39,853 nucleotides of DNA, from the NCBI GenBank assembly GCA_947304245.1, contig CAMZAK010000005.1, positions 1-39,853 on the forward strand, written 5' to 3'. Origin of the DNA: an uncultured Clostridia bacterium. GTDB taxonomy: Bacteria; Bacillota; Clostridia; Oscillospirales; Ruminococcaceae. Every line of letters begins with the position of its first letter. The stretch's first letter is position 1. Shown here piece by piece: positions 8,716 to 17,342 of the stretch. The position numbers were made by a program, and so were the translations under genes. A model generated the notes under the pieces. That model was not told the origin of the DNA. It searched no databases and worked only from the letters and a program-made list of their open reading frames with translations.

Positions 8716-8744
8716 TTGACATTTTTTTTAAAAAAATATATAAT
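8716..8744 (+). promoter_or_regulatory. Consensus sigma-A promoter of the 704-aa gene
   Basis: TTGACA (8716-8721), 17 bp, TATAAT (8739-8744): both boxes perfect. The ATG is 32 bases downstream after AAGGAG. The same block, with the flanking CATTTTTCTACTTTA, is present at 12587-12615. Confidence 0.9.
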
Positions 8745-8775
8745 CACAGCGAAATATAATTAAGGAGTGAATTAA

Positions 8776-10890
8776 ATGGAAAGTTTACATAATACAAATA
8801 ATCATAAAAATCAAGAACCTCTTAACAAAATAATTATATGTGAAAATAATAGTAAAGAAAGATACATTGATCTCGGTCTTGATGTTTTAAAAATAATTAA
8901 TACTGCCTATCCTGATAATAAAGAAAGGGAAGAATTTATAAAAGCACTTAAAAAATCTAAAGCTGTAAAAAAAGCATTAGCAGAATCATTCATAAAAGCA
9001 GTAAAAGCCAACACACCACAAATGAACTTAATTAGAACAGCACTACTTAAAGAAAACCCTAACAATAAAAATGTTGAAAAAGAATTGGAGGAAATGCTTC
9101 AAAAAACAGCAAAAAATTATGTAATAGAAATTTTAAATTATTATGCAAATTATGAAAATAAAAATGAAAAAAGCATAGATGAATGGTTGAATTTTATAAA
9201 TAAAGATGATGAAAATGAAGTTGGTAAAAAAAATAAAAATAAAAAACAAACCACAAATGAAGTAAACAATTCAAACAATGAAAATTTAATAAACACAATC
9301 TCTTTTTCACCTGAATCTGAACAAAAACCAACTACTGAAGATTTAAAAAAAGATTTTAAAGAAGAAACACAACCCATAAATTCTAACAACGATTATATTT
9401 ATAGTGTTGATTACAAACCAAAGATAATCTTAAATAAAAATAATAAAAATAACATCGAAAAAAAAGAAATTGAAAATTTTAAAAAAGAAAAAGTAAACAA
9501 AATAAAAAAATCAGATGAAAATAAGAGCAATAAAGAAATTGAAGATGTTAAGATTGAAGATTTTAAAGAAAGTTTTGAAGAAAAAAATAAAAAAAATTAT
9601 AATCAAAACGATGTTAAAATAATAAATAATTTTACTAATCATACCACAATAAATGTTGAAAACGTCCTCAATTGCAATAATATTGCAAAACTACTTTATT
9701 ATAATAAAAAACATAGTACTAAGTACTTAAAAGAATTTATTAAATTTAATAACATGCTTCTTTCACAATGTAAAAAAAATGAAGAACCAGATTTTAATAT
9801 ATTAAATAGATTACTAACAATTTACATGGAAATAATGCGCAATACTGAAAATTCTGAAAAAAATAAAAATGAAGTATTAAATACATTAGACAAGCTTAAA
9901 CCTCCTTTAAAAAAAACAATTAATAATGACGATGACAGATACAACATAGGATTAGAATTATATTGGTGCTCTGTAGCGTTAACAGAAATAGTAAAGCTAG
10001 TGCAATTCGATATTGCATTATCAAAAAAAGAAAATAAAAATGACTTCAAATACGACAATTTTATAAACGGCGCAAGAAAATTTTTTAATGAAACAAAAAA
10101 TAATTATAACATTAAAATGGATGATGCTATTAAAAAATATATCGATAATCGCACCAACGATGAAATATTAAAAGATATAAATAACACGAACACAGAACAA
10201 AAGAAAGAAAACAAACCCGCAAACAACAATTCATTACCTATAAATAACACTATACAAAATTTTAAACAAGAAAAAATTTCTAACTTAAAAAAAATTTTTA
10301 ATAAGAAAAAAAACATAAATAAGAATTTATTATTAAAATATTTTGAAAAATTTAAAGAAAAGTTAAAACCAAGCTCAGATGAAAATATTCAAAAAATAAA
10401 AAAAGAAGATATTGAAAATTTAAAACAAAAAATTGAAATGCTAAAAAAACAAAATGAGAATTTAGAAAAAGAAAATAAAAATTTAAAAAATAAACATGAA
10501 GGTGTTTTAAAAAATCTTCATAATTTAATAAGTATTAAAAATTCTACCAAACATTTAAAAAATGAATATGAAAGTTTTAAAAAATATAATAAATCTTTAA
10601 CATCTGAAAATACACGTTTGAAAAAACGTTATGAAGAATTGAAAAATGAAAATGAAAATTTAAAGGAAAATATTGAAAATTCAGAAAAAGAAAATAAAAA
10701 TATTAAAGATGAAAATGAAAATTTAAAAAAAGAAAATGAAAATTTTCATCCACAAATAGGTGCTGTTTTCCAAAATGAGGTTAATAAACATAAAATTAAA
10801 AAATTAAATGAAGAAATCTCATCTTTAAAAGAATATATTGAATTATTAAAATTGGAAAATAACCGTTTCTCTGAACAAAATTTAAAATAA
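8776..10890 (+). CDS. Mosaic coiled-coil protein A (704 aa)
   Basis: No family recognised. Order of parts: a helical N-terminal domain (about residues 1-132) practically identical to that of the protein at 12650-14602; a spacer with SIDEWLNFINK; an Asn/Lys-rich low-complexity region (about 150-300); a second helical domain (about 300-470, 'LLSQCKKN....N.LNRLLTI', 'NDDDRYNIGLELYW') that also occurs, more diverged, in the 12650 and 14909 proteins; then a long coiled coil (about 535-704) of NENENLKKEN heptads. No signal peptide or membrane segment. AAGGAG precedes the ATG, and the promoter is perfect, so expression is expected to be strong. Function unknown; the layout of globular head plus long coiled coil suits a structural or binding protein. 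Confidence 0.9.
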   Translation: MESLHNTNNHKNQEPLNKIIICENNSKERYIDLGLDVLKIINTAYPDNKEREEFIKALKKSKAVKKALAESFIKAVKANTPQMNLIRTALLKENPNNKNVEKELEEMLQKTAKNYVIEILNYYANYENKNEKSIDEWLNFINKDDENEVGKKNKNKKQTTNEVNNSNNENLINTISFSPESEQKPTTEDLKKDFKEETQPINSNNDYIYSVDYKPKIILNKNNKNNIEKKEIENFKKEKVNKIKKSDENKSNKEIEDVKIEDFKESFEEKNKKNYNQNDVKIINNFTNHTTINVENVLNCNNIAKLLYYNKKHSTKYLKEFIKFNNMLLSQCKKNEEPDFNILNRLLTIYMEIMRNTENSEKNKNEVLNTLDKLKPPLKKTINNDDDRYNIGLELYWCSVALTEIVKLVQFDIALSKKENKNDFKYDNFINGARKFFNETKNNYNIKMDDAIKKYIDNRTNDEILKDINNTNTEQKKENKPANNNSLPINNTIQNFKQEKISNLKKIFNKKKNINKNLLLKYFEKFKEKLKPSSDENIQKIKKEDIENLKQKIEMLKKQNENLEKENKNLKNKHEGVLKNLHNLISIKNSTKHLKNEYESFKKYNKSLTSENTRLKKRYEELKNENENLKENIENSEKENKNIKDENENLKKENENFHPQIGAVFQNEVNKHKIKKLNEEISSLKEYIELLKLENNRFSEQNLK

Positions 10891-10952
10891 AAAACTTAAA
10901 ATTTTTAAAAAAGTATTTATAATATTAAAAAACAAAAAAGGAGTAAATTTTA

Positions 10953-12449
10953 ATGCAAAATTATTCAAATATTAAAGACATAGAAGCTTTTATTTACAAA
11001 AATGCTCAAGATGAGAAAGAAGAATTTAAATATAATGTTATGATGAAAAGAGGCTATGCTAATGAATCTGAAAAAAAATCTATTGAAAAAAACCCACTAG
11101 ACTTCATGAAAAAAACTAGAAATATTATATTTGGTGAAGAATTAAAAAAATTCTATATTGATGTATTACAAAATAAATATTATACCGTTACAAATATTTT
11201 AAATATGCTAAAACAATTAATTACATTGAAAACAAAAAAATTTATAGAACTTTTTTTAAAGTGTGATAAGGAAAATATACTTGATTACAAAAAAGAAGAA
11301 ATAAATATTTTATTTGATGTTTTAAAGGAAGAAGAATTAATAGAAACATCTGATGAAAAAGAAAAAGAATTAATAAAAAAATTGTTTAGTAAAAATGAAG
11401 AAAATGCACTATTAATATTCATAGAAAATTATATTAAAAATATAACAAAAAATTCAAATGAACCAAATGAACCAAAAGCAAAAACGGGAAAAAATTACCT
11501 AAAAAATCGAAAGAGAAAAGCAAGGGGAAAAATAAATAAAGAAGAAATGTTAAAACAAATGAAAAAACAAAATAACACAGAACCTAAATTTGAAGAAAAA
11601 ACTGAAGAAAATGTAGATAAACGAGATATAGATTCTATAATGAAAGAAATAAAAGAAATAAAAGAAATTCCAACCAAAAAAAATAATACAAATAACATCA
11701 TATATCCAAAAAATAAAGAAGAACCTAAAAAATTTGATTTGCAATATACCATAAAAGAAAACATAAAAGAAGAAAAAAAACCAAATTTAAATGAAAGTAT
11801 TCTAAAAAATCTAGAAAAAAAAGATGATGTTAATGTTATTGAAGACAATGTAAACGCAATATCTAATTATAAAGATTATAAAGAATTTGAAGATTTAAAA
11901 AAAGAAATTGAAAAACTAGAAGAACAAAATAAAAATTTAACAAATATAAATAAATATTACAAAAATGCAATAAATACTAATGAAAAAATGACTTATGACT
12001 TTGAAGAAACAAAAAAAAATTATGAAAATTTAATGGAAGAAAATAAAAATATTAAAAACCATAATAGAAAATTAATAAATGAAAATGAAACTATAAAAAA
12101 ATCTATTATAGATTTAATAGAGGAAAATAATAATTTAAAAGAATATGATGAACACTTAATGAAGGAAAATAATTTTTTAAAAGATGAAAATGATATTTTA
12201 AATGACTTTTTAAAAGAAGAAAACAACATTTTAAAAGAAAATCTTTTCATGTTGTATAATAATGATTTATATGATATTAATGCAAAAGAGGCAGAAAATA
12301 AAGCTAATGAAAGTGAAATAGAAAAATTAAAGACAAAAATCTCAATTTTAAAAAAAGAGATTAATTTGTTGGAAACAAAGAACGAATTTCTATTTAAACA
12401 AGATTCTAAATTGAAAAACAAAACTTTTAAATTAAAAGAAACAATTTAA
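10953..12449 (+). CDS. Coiled-coil protein B with a distinct head domain (498 aa)
   Basis: No family recognised. The N-terminal 160 residues form a mostly helical domain (PLDFMKKTRNIIFGEELKKF, LIETSDEKEKELIKKLF) unlike that of its two neighbours. Residues 170-300 are basic and low in complexity (NRKRKARGK). The last 190 residues are a continuous coiled coil rich in EN/NL repeats. No export signal. An AAAGGAG site precedes the ATG; a TATAAT at 10918-10923 has only a poor -35 (CTTAAA), so it may be read from the upstream gene 62 bases away or from a weak promoter. A terminator follows at 12491. It is the middle member of a three-gene row of similar layout. Confidence 0.88.
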   Translation: MQNYSNIKDIEAFIYKNAQDEKEEFKYNVMMKRGYANESEKKSIEKNPLDFMKKTRNIIFGEELKKFYIDVLQNKYYTVTNILNMLKQLITLKTKKFIELFLKCDKENILDYKKEEINILFDVLKEEELIETSDEKEKELIKKLFSKNEENALLIFIENYIKNITKNSNEPNEPKAKTGKNYLKNRKRKARGKINKEEMLKQMKKQNNTEPKFEEKTEENVDKRDIDSIMKEIKEIKEIPTKKNNTNNIIYPKNKEEPKKFDLQYTIKENIKEEKKPNLNESILKNLEKKDDVNVIEDNVNAISNYKDYKEFEDLKKEIEKLEEQNKNLTNINKYYKNAINTNEKMTYDFEETKKNYENLMEENKNIKNHNRKLINENETIKKSIIDLIEENNNLKEYDEHLMKENNFLKDENDILNDFLKEENNILKENLFMLYNNDLYDINAKEAENKANESEIEKLKTKISILKKEINLLETKNEFLFKQDSKLKNKTFKLKETI

Positions 12450-12490
12450 TTTTATAAAAAATTTAAAATTTTTAAATAATATTTAATTTA

Positions 12491-12540
12491 ACCCCTTTTA
12501 AGTTGTTAAAACACAATTTGAAAGGGGTTAAACTTTTTTT
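12491..12540 (+). terminator. Hairpin terminator, CCCCTTT class
   Basis: CCCCTTTTA...TTGAAAGGGG hairpin with a run of seven T, 42 bases after the stop of the 498-aa gene. It is a copy of the hairpin at 8619-8665. Confidence 0.8.
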
Positions 12541-12586
12541 AATTCACACTTTATGATTTATTTAAAATAACATTTTTCTACTTTAT

Positions 12587-12615
12587 TTGACATTTTTTTT
12601 AAAAAAATGTATAAT
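12587..12615 (+). promoter_or_regulatory. Consensus sigma-A promoter of the 650-aa gene
   Basis: TTGACA (12587-12592), 17 bp, TATAAT (12610-12615), followed by AAGGAG and an ATG at 12650. Except for a few bases it is the same promoter as at 8716-8744. Confidence 0.9.
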
Positions 12616-12649
12616 CAGAACAAAAAAACATATTTAAGGAGTGAATTAA

Positions 12650-14602
12650 ATGGAAAGTTTACATAATACAAATAATCATAAAAATCAAGAACCTCTTAAC
12701 AAAATAATTATATGTGAAAATAATAGTAAAGAAAGATACATTGATCTCGGTCTTGATGTTTTAAAAATAATTAATACTGCCTATCCTGATAATAAAGAAA
12801 GGGAAGAATTTATAAAAGCACTTAAAAAATCTAAAGCTGTAAAAAAAGCATTAGCAGAATCATTCATAAAAGCAGTAAAAGCCAACACACCACAAATGAA
12901 CTTAATTAGAACAGCACTACTTAAAGAAAACCCTAACAATAAAAATGTTGAAAAAGAATTGGAGGAAATGCTTCAAAAAGCAGCAAAAAATTATGTAATA
13001 GAAATTTTAAATTATTATAAAAATTATGAAAATAAAAATGAAAAAGATAGTGAAAATGAAAATTTAAAAAATAACATTAAAACTTCACAATCAGAAAAAA
13101 TAGATTTAAACAATAAAATTAACTATTTACTAAATGAAAATAAAAAATTTAAAAATGAACATGAAAATTTAAAAAATAAATTAAACTATTTACAAAATAA
13201 AAATAAAAATGAAAAAAGCATAAACGAGTGGTTAGATTTTATAAATAAAACTGATGAAAATGAAGTTGATGAAAAAATTGTAGAAATTATTAACAAACTA
13301 TTGTTACAATACAAAAAAAATAAAACAGTAAACGAAAACTTATTATCCAACTTACTAGAAATGGAGATACAATTACTTAGGGAAACTACGATTAATAAAC
13401 AATCAAAACATGAAACATTAAATGAAATAGACAAGCTTTTCCCTGATTTAGCTAACCAAATTGAAGATCGTGATTCTAGATTTAATGTAGCGTTAAATAG
13501 TTATATATATTCAATAGCAATAAAAGAAATACTCGAAATAGCAGAAAAATTAGTTGCAGATGAAAATAATGAATTTAACAGTAAAAATTTTATAAATGAT
13601 GTAGAGGAATCTTTAAATAATATAAAAAATTTAGTTTATAAAAGTACTATTGAAAAATATTTCGAAGATAAATTAATAAGTAATGATACAATATTTGAAC
13701 AAATAAATGCTGTAGATGATGATAAAAACAAAAAAAATACAAACGAAGAAAAAAATAACAAAAATAATAAGAAAAAAAAGAAAAAAAATAAAAAAAATAA
13801 AAAAATTGAAAACGTTAAAGAAGAAAAAGCAAACGAAATAAAAAAACCAAATGAAAATAATAATAAAGAAATTGAAGATGCTAAAATTAAAGATGTTAAA
13901 GAAAAAATAAATAACATCTCTTCTAATGAAAAACAAAATGAAAATATTCTAGAAAAAAATTTAAAAGATGAAATTAAATCTTTACAATTACAATTACAAA
14001 ATATACAAAATAAAATCAATGCTTCACAACAAGAAAATGAGGATTTAAAAAATAAAATTAAAACTTCGCAATCAGAAAAAACAGATTTAAACAATAAAAT
14101 TAACTATTTACTAAATGAAAATGAAAGTTTTAAAAATGAAAATGAAAATTTAAAAAATAAAATTAAAACTTCACAATCAGAAAAAACAGATTTAAACAAT
14201 AAAATTAACTCTTTATTAAATGAAAATAAAAATTTTAAAAATGAAAATGAAAATTTAAAAAATAAAATTAAAACTTCGCAATTAGAAAAAATAGATTTAA
14301 ACAATAAAATTAACTATTTACTAAATGAAAATTATTTACTAAATGAAAATGAAAATTTAAACCTTACCGTCATTTATTTACAAAATATATGTAATATGTT
14401 AATAGAAAAAAATAATTCTTTAAAAACTGAAAATGAAAATTTAAAAAATAATAATAATAATATACTTCCATATTTTGGTAATCTTAACAATAAACAAAAT
14501 ATTTCAAAAGAATTCAAATCAAAAAATTACATTAAAAAAGACGAATTTTTTTCAATGATTAACAAAAACAATTTTAAAAAAAATAAAAAAGAAAAGAAAT
14601 AA
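12650..14602 (+). CDS. Mosaic coiled-coil protein C (650 aa)
   Basis: Paralogue of protein A (8776-10890). The first 128 residues match with only two changes, and the DNA is identical for over 300 bases including silent sites. After that the parts are rearranged: a 35-residue coiled-coil unit is inserted before SINEWLDFINK; the second helical domain (about 200-350) follows directly; a Lys-rich stretch (about 365-390) and the 'NKEIEDAKIKD' block then come after it, whereas in protein A the matching block precedes that domain. The C-terminus has three tandem 35-residue units (IKTSQSEK.DLNNKIN...) that form a five-heptad coiled-coil repeat. No signal peptide. Perfect promoter and AAGGAG. Function unknown. 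Confidence 0.9.
   Translation: MESLHNTNNHKNQEPLNKIIICENNSKERYIDLGLDVLKIINTAYPDNKEREEFIKALKKSKAVKKALAESFIKAVKANTPQMNLIRTALLKENPNNKNVEKELEEMLQKAAKNYVIEILNYYKNYENKNEKDSENENLKNNIKTSQSEKIDLNNKINYLLNENKKFKNEHENLKNKLNYLQNKNKNEKSINEWLDFINKTDENEVDEKIVEIINKLLLQYKKNKTVNENLLSNLLEMEIQLLRETTINKQSKHETLNEIDKLFPDLANQIEDRDSRFNVALNSYIYSIAIKEILEIAEKLVADENNEFNSKNFINDVEESLNNIKNLVYKSTIEKYFEDKLISNDTIFEQINAVDDDKNKKNTNEEKNNKNNKKKKKKNKKNKKIENVKEEKANEIKKPNENNNKEIEDAKIKDVKEKINNISSNEKQNENILEKNLKDEIKSLQLQLQNIQNKINASQQENEDLKNKIKTSQSEKTDLNNKINYLLNENESFKNENENLKNKIKTSQSEKTDLNNKINSLLNENKNFKNENENLKNKIKTSQLEKIDLNNKINYLLNENYLLNENENLNLTVIYLQNICNMLIEKNNSLKTENENLKNNNNNILPYFGNLNNKQNISKEFKSKNYIKKDEFFSMINKNNFKKNKKEKK
14057..14345 (+). 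repeat. Tandem 105-bp coiled-coil repeats
   Basis: Units begin at 14057, 14162 and 14267, exactly 105 bp apart, each coding IKTSQ.EK.DLNNKIN and then NENENLKNK. The third unit diverges after about 25 codons. Thirty-five residues are five heptads, so copies can be gained or lost without breaking the coiled coil. A further single copy lies near 13078-13190 in the same gene. Confidence 0.9.
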
Positions 14603-14618
14603 ACCTTAAAACAAAAAA

Positions 14619-14828
14619 ATGCTTTATTTATTACATGAAAAAATACCATCAGTAGATAATAATCTTTTATTGGAATATATAGAAAATTTAAAAGAAAATT
14701 TTGAAGAAAAAAATTACAATCAAAACGATGTTGAAATAATAAACAATTTTAATGATATTGAAAACAATAATAATAAAAACATCATAGGTGTTAATAAAAA
14801 AAAACAATCTAAAAATTCAAATAAATAA
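14619..14828 (+). pseudogene. Short fragment of a mosaic coiled-coil gene
   Basis: A 69-codon open frame beginning 16 bases after the 650-aa gene. Its middle (NNLLLEYIENLKENF, then EEKNYNQNDVEIINNF) joins two blocks that lie far apart in protein A (NKNLLLKYFEKFKEK near residue 515 and KNYNQNDVKIINNF near 275). There is no ribosome binding site before the ATG. It looks like a recombination by-product, or a silent donor fragment, rather than a gene. Confidence 0.55.
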
Positions 14829-14845
14829 AAATTTTTTTAATGTTG

Positions 14846-14874
14846 TTGACAGAAATTTACATTTTATGTATTAT
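14846..14874 (+). promoter_or_regulatory. Sigma-A promoter of the 370-aa gene
   Basis: TTGACA (14846-14851), 17 bp, TATTAT (14869-14874), 34 bases before the ATG with a GAAGGTG ribosome binding site between them. Confidence 0.8.
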
Positions 14875-14908
14875 TATGTAAAAACTTAAAAAGAAGGTGT
14901 AACATAAA

Positions 14909-16021
14909 ATGTTTTTAAATAATGAATCAAATAGAATTGTAAATCAACAACAATGTGTATATTCAATTGCAGGTAATTTAAAAAGACCAAACATTTACTG
15001 CCAATACGTTGAAAATTTAGAAAATCTTTTTGAAGAAAAAAAAGACCTAAAAGCAAAATTAAATAAATGTTCAAATAAAGATACATACGATAAAATAAAC
15101 CTTAATTACAACATTAACTTAAATAATATTTCAAAAAATATTGACAAATTTGGAGAGCTATTAAACAATGAAATTAATTCTTATATGGATAAATTAAAAA
15201 CCTTATATAAACAAAATTATTATGGTAATGAATTATTTAGAATAATAAAATCTAATTATGAAAACCCTAATATTGACATAGAACAGGATATTTATTCCAT
15301 TAAAACATATCCAAACAAATATTTTGAAGATTTATATAAAAAAGAGTTACAAAAATTAATGTTTAATTTTAAACACGACAAAAAATATGAAGAAATCTTC
15401 ATAGATTTAAAAAAAACATTTAATTACTTAGATGGTTTAAATATGCATAATAACTTAGAACAAGATAGTGAATATATAAAAAATAATTTATTGAATTTAA
15501 TTATTAGTAATAAAAATTTAAATGAAAAAAATTTAAAAATTATATCTGAATTTTTAAATGCACATAAAATAATTGAAAAAAATACCTTTAATCAAATTAT
15601 AAATAAAAACAAACCTGCTAATTTTAATAAAGTAAGAAAAAAACAACTAAATAAAATAAATGAAGAGAATGAAGAAAATGAAGAAGAACCTGTAGATGAA
15701 GCTTTTTTAAAACAACTAGAAGAAGATGCGAAGAAGTTAGGCCCTTATGTTGAAAATTTTATTGAACAAAATAATATTTTAAAAGAAGAAAATGCAAAAT
15801 TAAAAAAAGAGAATAAAAATTTAAAAAATACTATAATGCAATTAAACTCATCTAACAATGAAAAAGAAAAAGAATTAATTAAAGCTCGAAAGCTAATAGA
15901 TGAACTTTTAAACAACAGCGCTACATTAAACAAAAGCTATAACAAAGATGCAAATATTAAAAAAAATCAAGGCTCTAGCCAAAAATTTAATCAAAGCTAT
16001 AACAAAAATTATAAAAAATAA
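14909..16021 (+). CDS. Coiled-coil protein D (370 aa)
   Basis: No family recognised. A helical N-terminal half (YCQYVENLENLFEEKKDL) is followed near residues 190-235 by a stretch resembling the second domain of proteins A and C (NNLLNLIISNKNLNEKNLKIISEF compared with 'LLLQYKKNKTVNENLLSNLLEM'). An acidic linker (EENEENEEE) and a coiled coil (about 285-335) come next, then a basic Asn/Tyr tail with NKSYNK and NQSYNK. No signal peptide. Good promoter and ribosome binding site. It closes the plus-strand island; the rluB gene converges on it 54 bases away, with only a weak hairpin (CTAAT/ATTAG) between them. Confidence 0.87.
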   Translation: MFLNNESNRIVNQQQCVYSIAGNLKRPNIYCQYVENLENLFEEKKDLKAKLNKCSNKDTYDKINLNYNINLNNISKNIDKFGELLNNEINSYMDKLKTLYKQNYYGNELFRIIKSNYENPNIDIEQDIYSIKTYPNKYFEDLYKKELQKLMFNFKHDKKYEEIFIDLKKTFNYLDGLNMHNNLEQDSEYIKNNLLNLIISNKNLNEKNLKIISEFLNAHKIIEKNTFNQIINKNKPANFNKVRKKQLNKINEENEENEEEPVDEAFLKQLEEDAKKLGPYVENFIEQNNILKEENAKLKKENKNLKNTIMQLNSSNNEKEKELIKARKLIDELLNNSATLNKSYNKDANIKKNQGSSQKFNQSYNKNYKK

Positions 16022-16075
16022 ATATAAGTAAACTAATTTGAATTTAAATATTAGTAAAAAATTGATAAAAAAGAA

Positions 16076-16816
16076 TTAAGCTTCTTCATAGTTTAATTCT
16101 TTTTTTAAGCTTAAAACCTCTTTTAAACTTAATTTTTTAAATTCACCAATTTTAAGCCCTTCTAACTTTAACGGCCCAATTTTAATTCTATTTAATTTTA
16201 AAACTCTGCAATTCATAACAATTGAAACCATTTTACGGATTTGCCTCTTTTTGCCTTCGTGAATTGTAATTAAAAATTTAGTTTTTTCTTTTGTTTTATT
16301 TAAAATTTTAATTTTGCTTTTAGCTGTTTTTTTGCCATCAATTAAAACACCATCTCGCATTTTAATTATCTCTTCTTTTGAAATAGGTTTATTAACAACA
16401 ACTTCATATGTTTTTTTAATGTTGCTGCTAGGGTGCATAATAAAATTAGCAAATTCTCCATCATTTGTTAAAAGAAGTAACCCTTGCGAATTTAAATCTA
16501 ACCTCCCTACTGGGTAAATCCTCTCTTTAAAAAAACCATTAATTAAACACATTACAGTTTTCCTGTTTTTTTCATCTTTCATTGTTGTTACGTAGCCCTT
16601 AGGTTTATTTAAAATAACATAAATTTTCTCAACATAATCCTTTAAATTTAAAGAAACATCTTCAATTTTAATGGCATCTTTAAAATCTACTTTGTCTCCA
16701 AGCTTTGCTGTTTTGCCGTTTACTTTAACCTTGTTTTCTTTAATTAAAACTTCTGCTCTTCTTCTAGAACAAATTCCAAGCTCAGAAAGAAGTTTTTGTA
16801 TTCTTTTCTTTTCCAT
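16076..16816 (-). CDS. rluB: rRNA pseudouridine synthase, RluB/RsuA family
   Basis: 246 residues, full length. Residues 1-60 form an S4 RNA-binding domain (IQKLLSELGICSRRRAE, KVNGK). The catalytic motif YPVGRLDLNSQGLLLLTNDG is at 101-120, with Asp107 as the expected nucleophile; EGKKRQIRKM follows near 197. The family converts a uridine in 23S rRNA (RluB, U2605 in E. coli numbering) or 16S rRNA (RsuA) to pseudouridine; the two are hard to separate by sequence alone, and RluB is more usual in Bacillota. A GAGG lies 11 bases before the ATG. It is the last gene of a comM-gtrA-rluB minus-strand row (27-base gap to gtrA). Confidence 0.92.
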   Translation of the reverse strand: MEKKRIQKLLSELGICSRRRAEVLIKENKVKVNGKTAKLGDKVDFKDAIKIEDVSLNLKDYVEKIYVILNKPKGYVTTMKDEKNRKTVMCLINGFFKERIYPVGRLDLNSQGLLLLTNDGEFANFIMHPSSNIKKTYEVVVNKPISKEEIIKMRDGVLIDGKKTAKSKIKILNKTKEKTKFLITIHEGKKRQIRKMVSIVMNCRVLKLNRIKIGPLKLEGLKIGEFKKLSLKEVLSLKKELNYEEA

Positions 16817-16843
16817 TAATTATAACCTCAAAATTTTAAACAA

Positions 16844-17272
16844 TCACTTAAATGCCCAAAGTTTGTTTGCTAAAAAGTTTAGAGGGGTGCATATGAAAAT
16901 TTGCAACACAGGAATTAAAATGTTAGGCAGATTAAAAATTTTAGTGAAAACAAAAGCATTTAAAATGTAAGACAAAATAAAAATTACACCATAACAAGCA
17001 TAAGACTTTAAAAGAGGCACCAAATTTCCACCTTTTGTTTTAGTAAAAACATATTTATTATTCCAATAATATGAATTCAAAACTCCAACAGCAAACCCTA
17101 AAAAAGTTGCCAAAAAAACAAGAACCGGGTCGTTTGCTGGAATTTCTTCAAAGAAATACCTCGTTATTAAAATGCTGCCATAAGTTACAGCAAAAGAAAC
17201 AAATGTGTTTGAAAGCCCAACAATTGAAAATTTTAAAAACTGCTTTAAAAAAGAATTAAATTTTTTGCTCAA
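16844..17272 (-). CDS. GtrA-family membrane protein
   Basis: 142 residues with four predicted membrane helices (about 12-34, 48-66, 85-105, 112-134) and the family's start (FLKFSIVGLSNTFVSF), middle (VGVLNSYYWNNKYVF) and end (FICTPLNFLANKLWAF) patterns. GtrA proteins are thought to help move lipid-linked sugars across the membrane for cell-envelope glycosylation; the substrate here is unknown. The start codon is TTG, supported by AGGAGAG eight bases upstream. It lies between comM (70-base gap) and rluB (27-base gap) and is probably co-transcribed with them. Confidence 0.9.
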   Translation of the reverse strand: MSKKFNSFLKQFLKFSIVGLSNTFVSFAVTYGSILITRYFFEEIPANDPVLVFLATFLGFAVGVLNSYYWNNKYVFTKTKGGNLVPLLKSYACYGVIFILSYILNAFVFTKIFNLPNILIPVLQIFICTPLNFLANKLWAFK

Positions 17273-17342
17273 TTTAGTTCTCTCCTATTTTAATTTTAAA
17301 TTTTAATAAAATATTCTATGAAATTTCCTAGGAAATGTTAAA

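Noticed and set aside
8776-16021. Phage tail-fibre, SMC-like or M-protein identity for the coiled-coil genes
   Set aside because: No ATPase motif, phage neighbour, signal peptide or wall-sorting motif is present; the likeness is only the coiled-coil composition.
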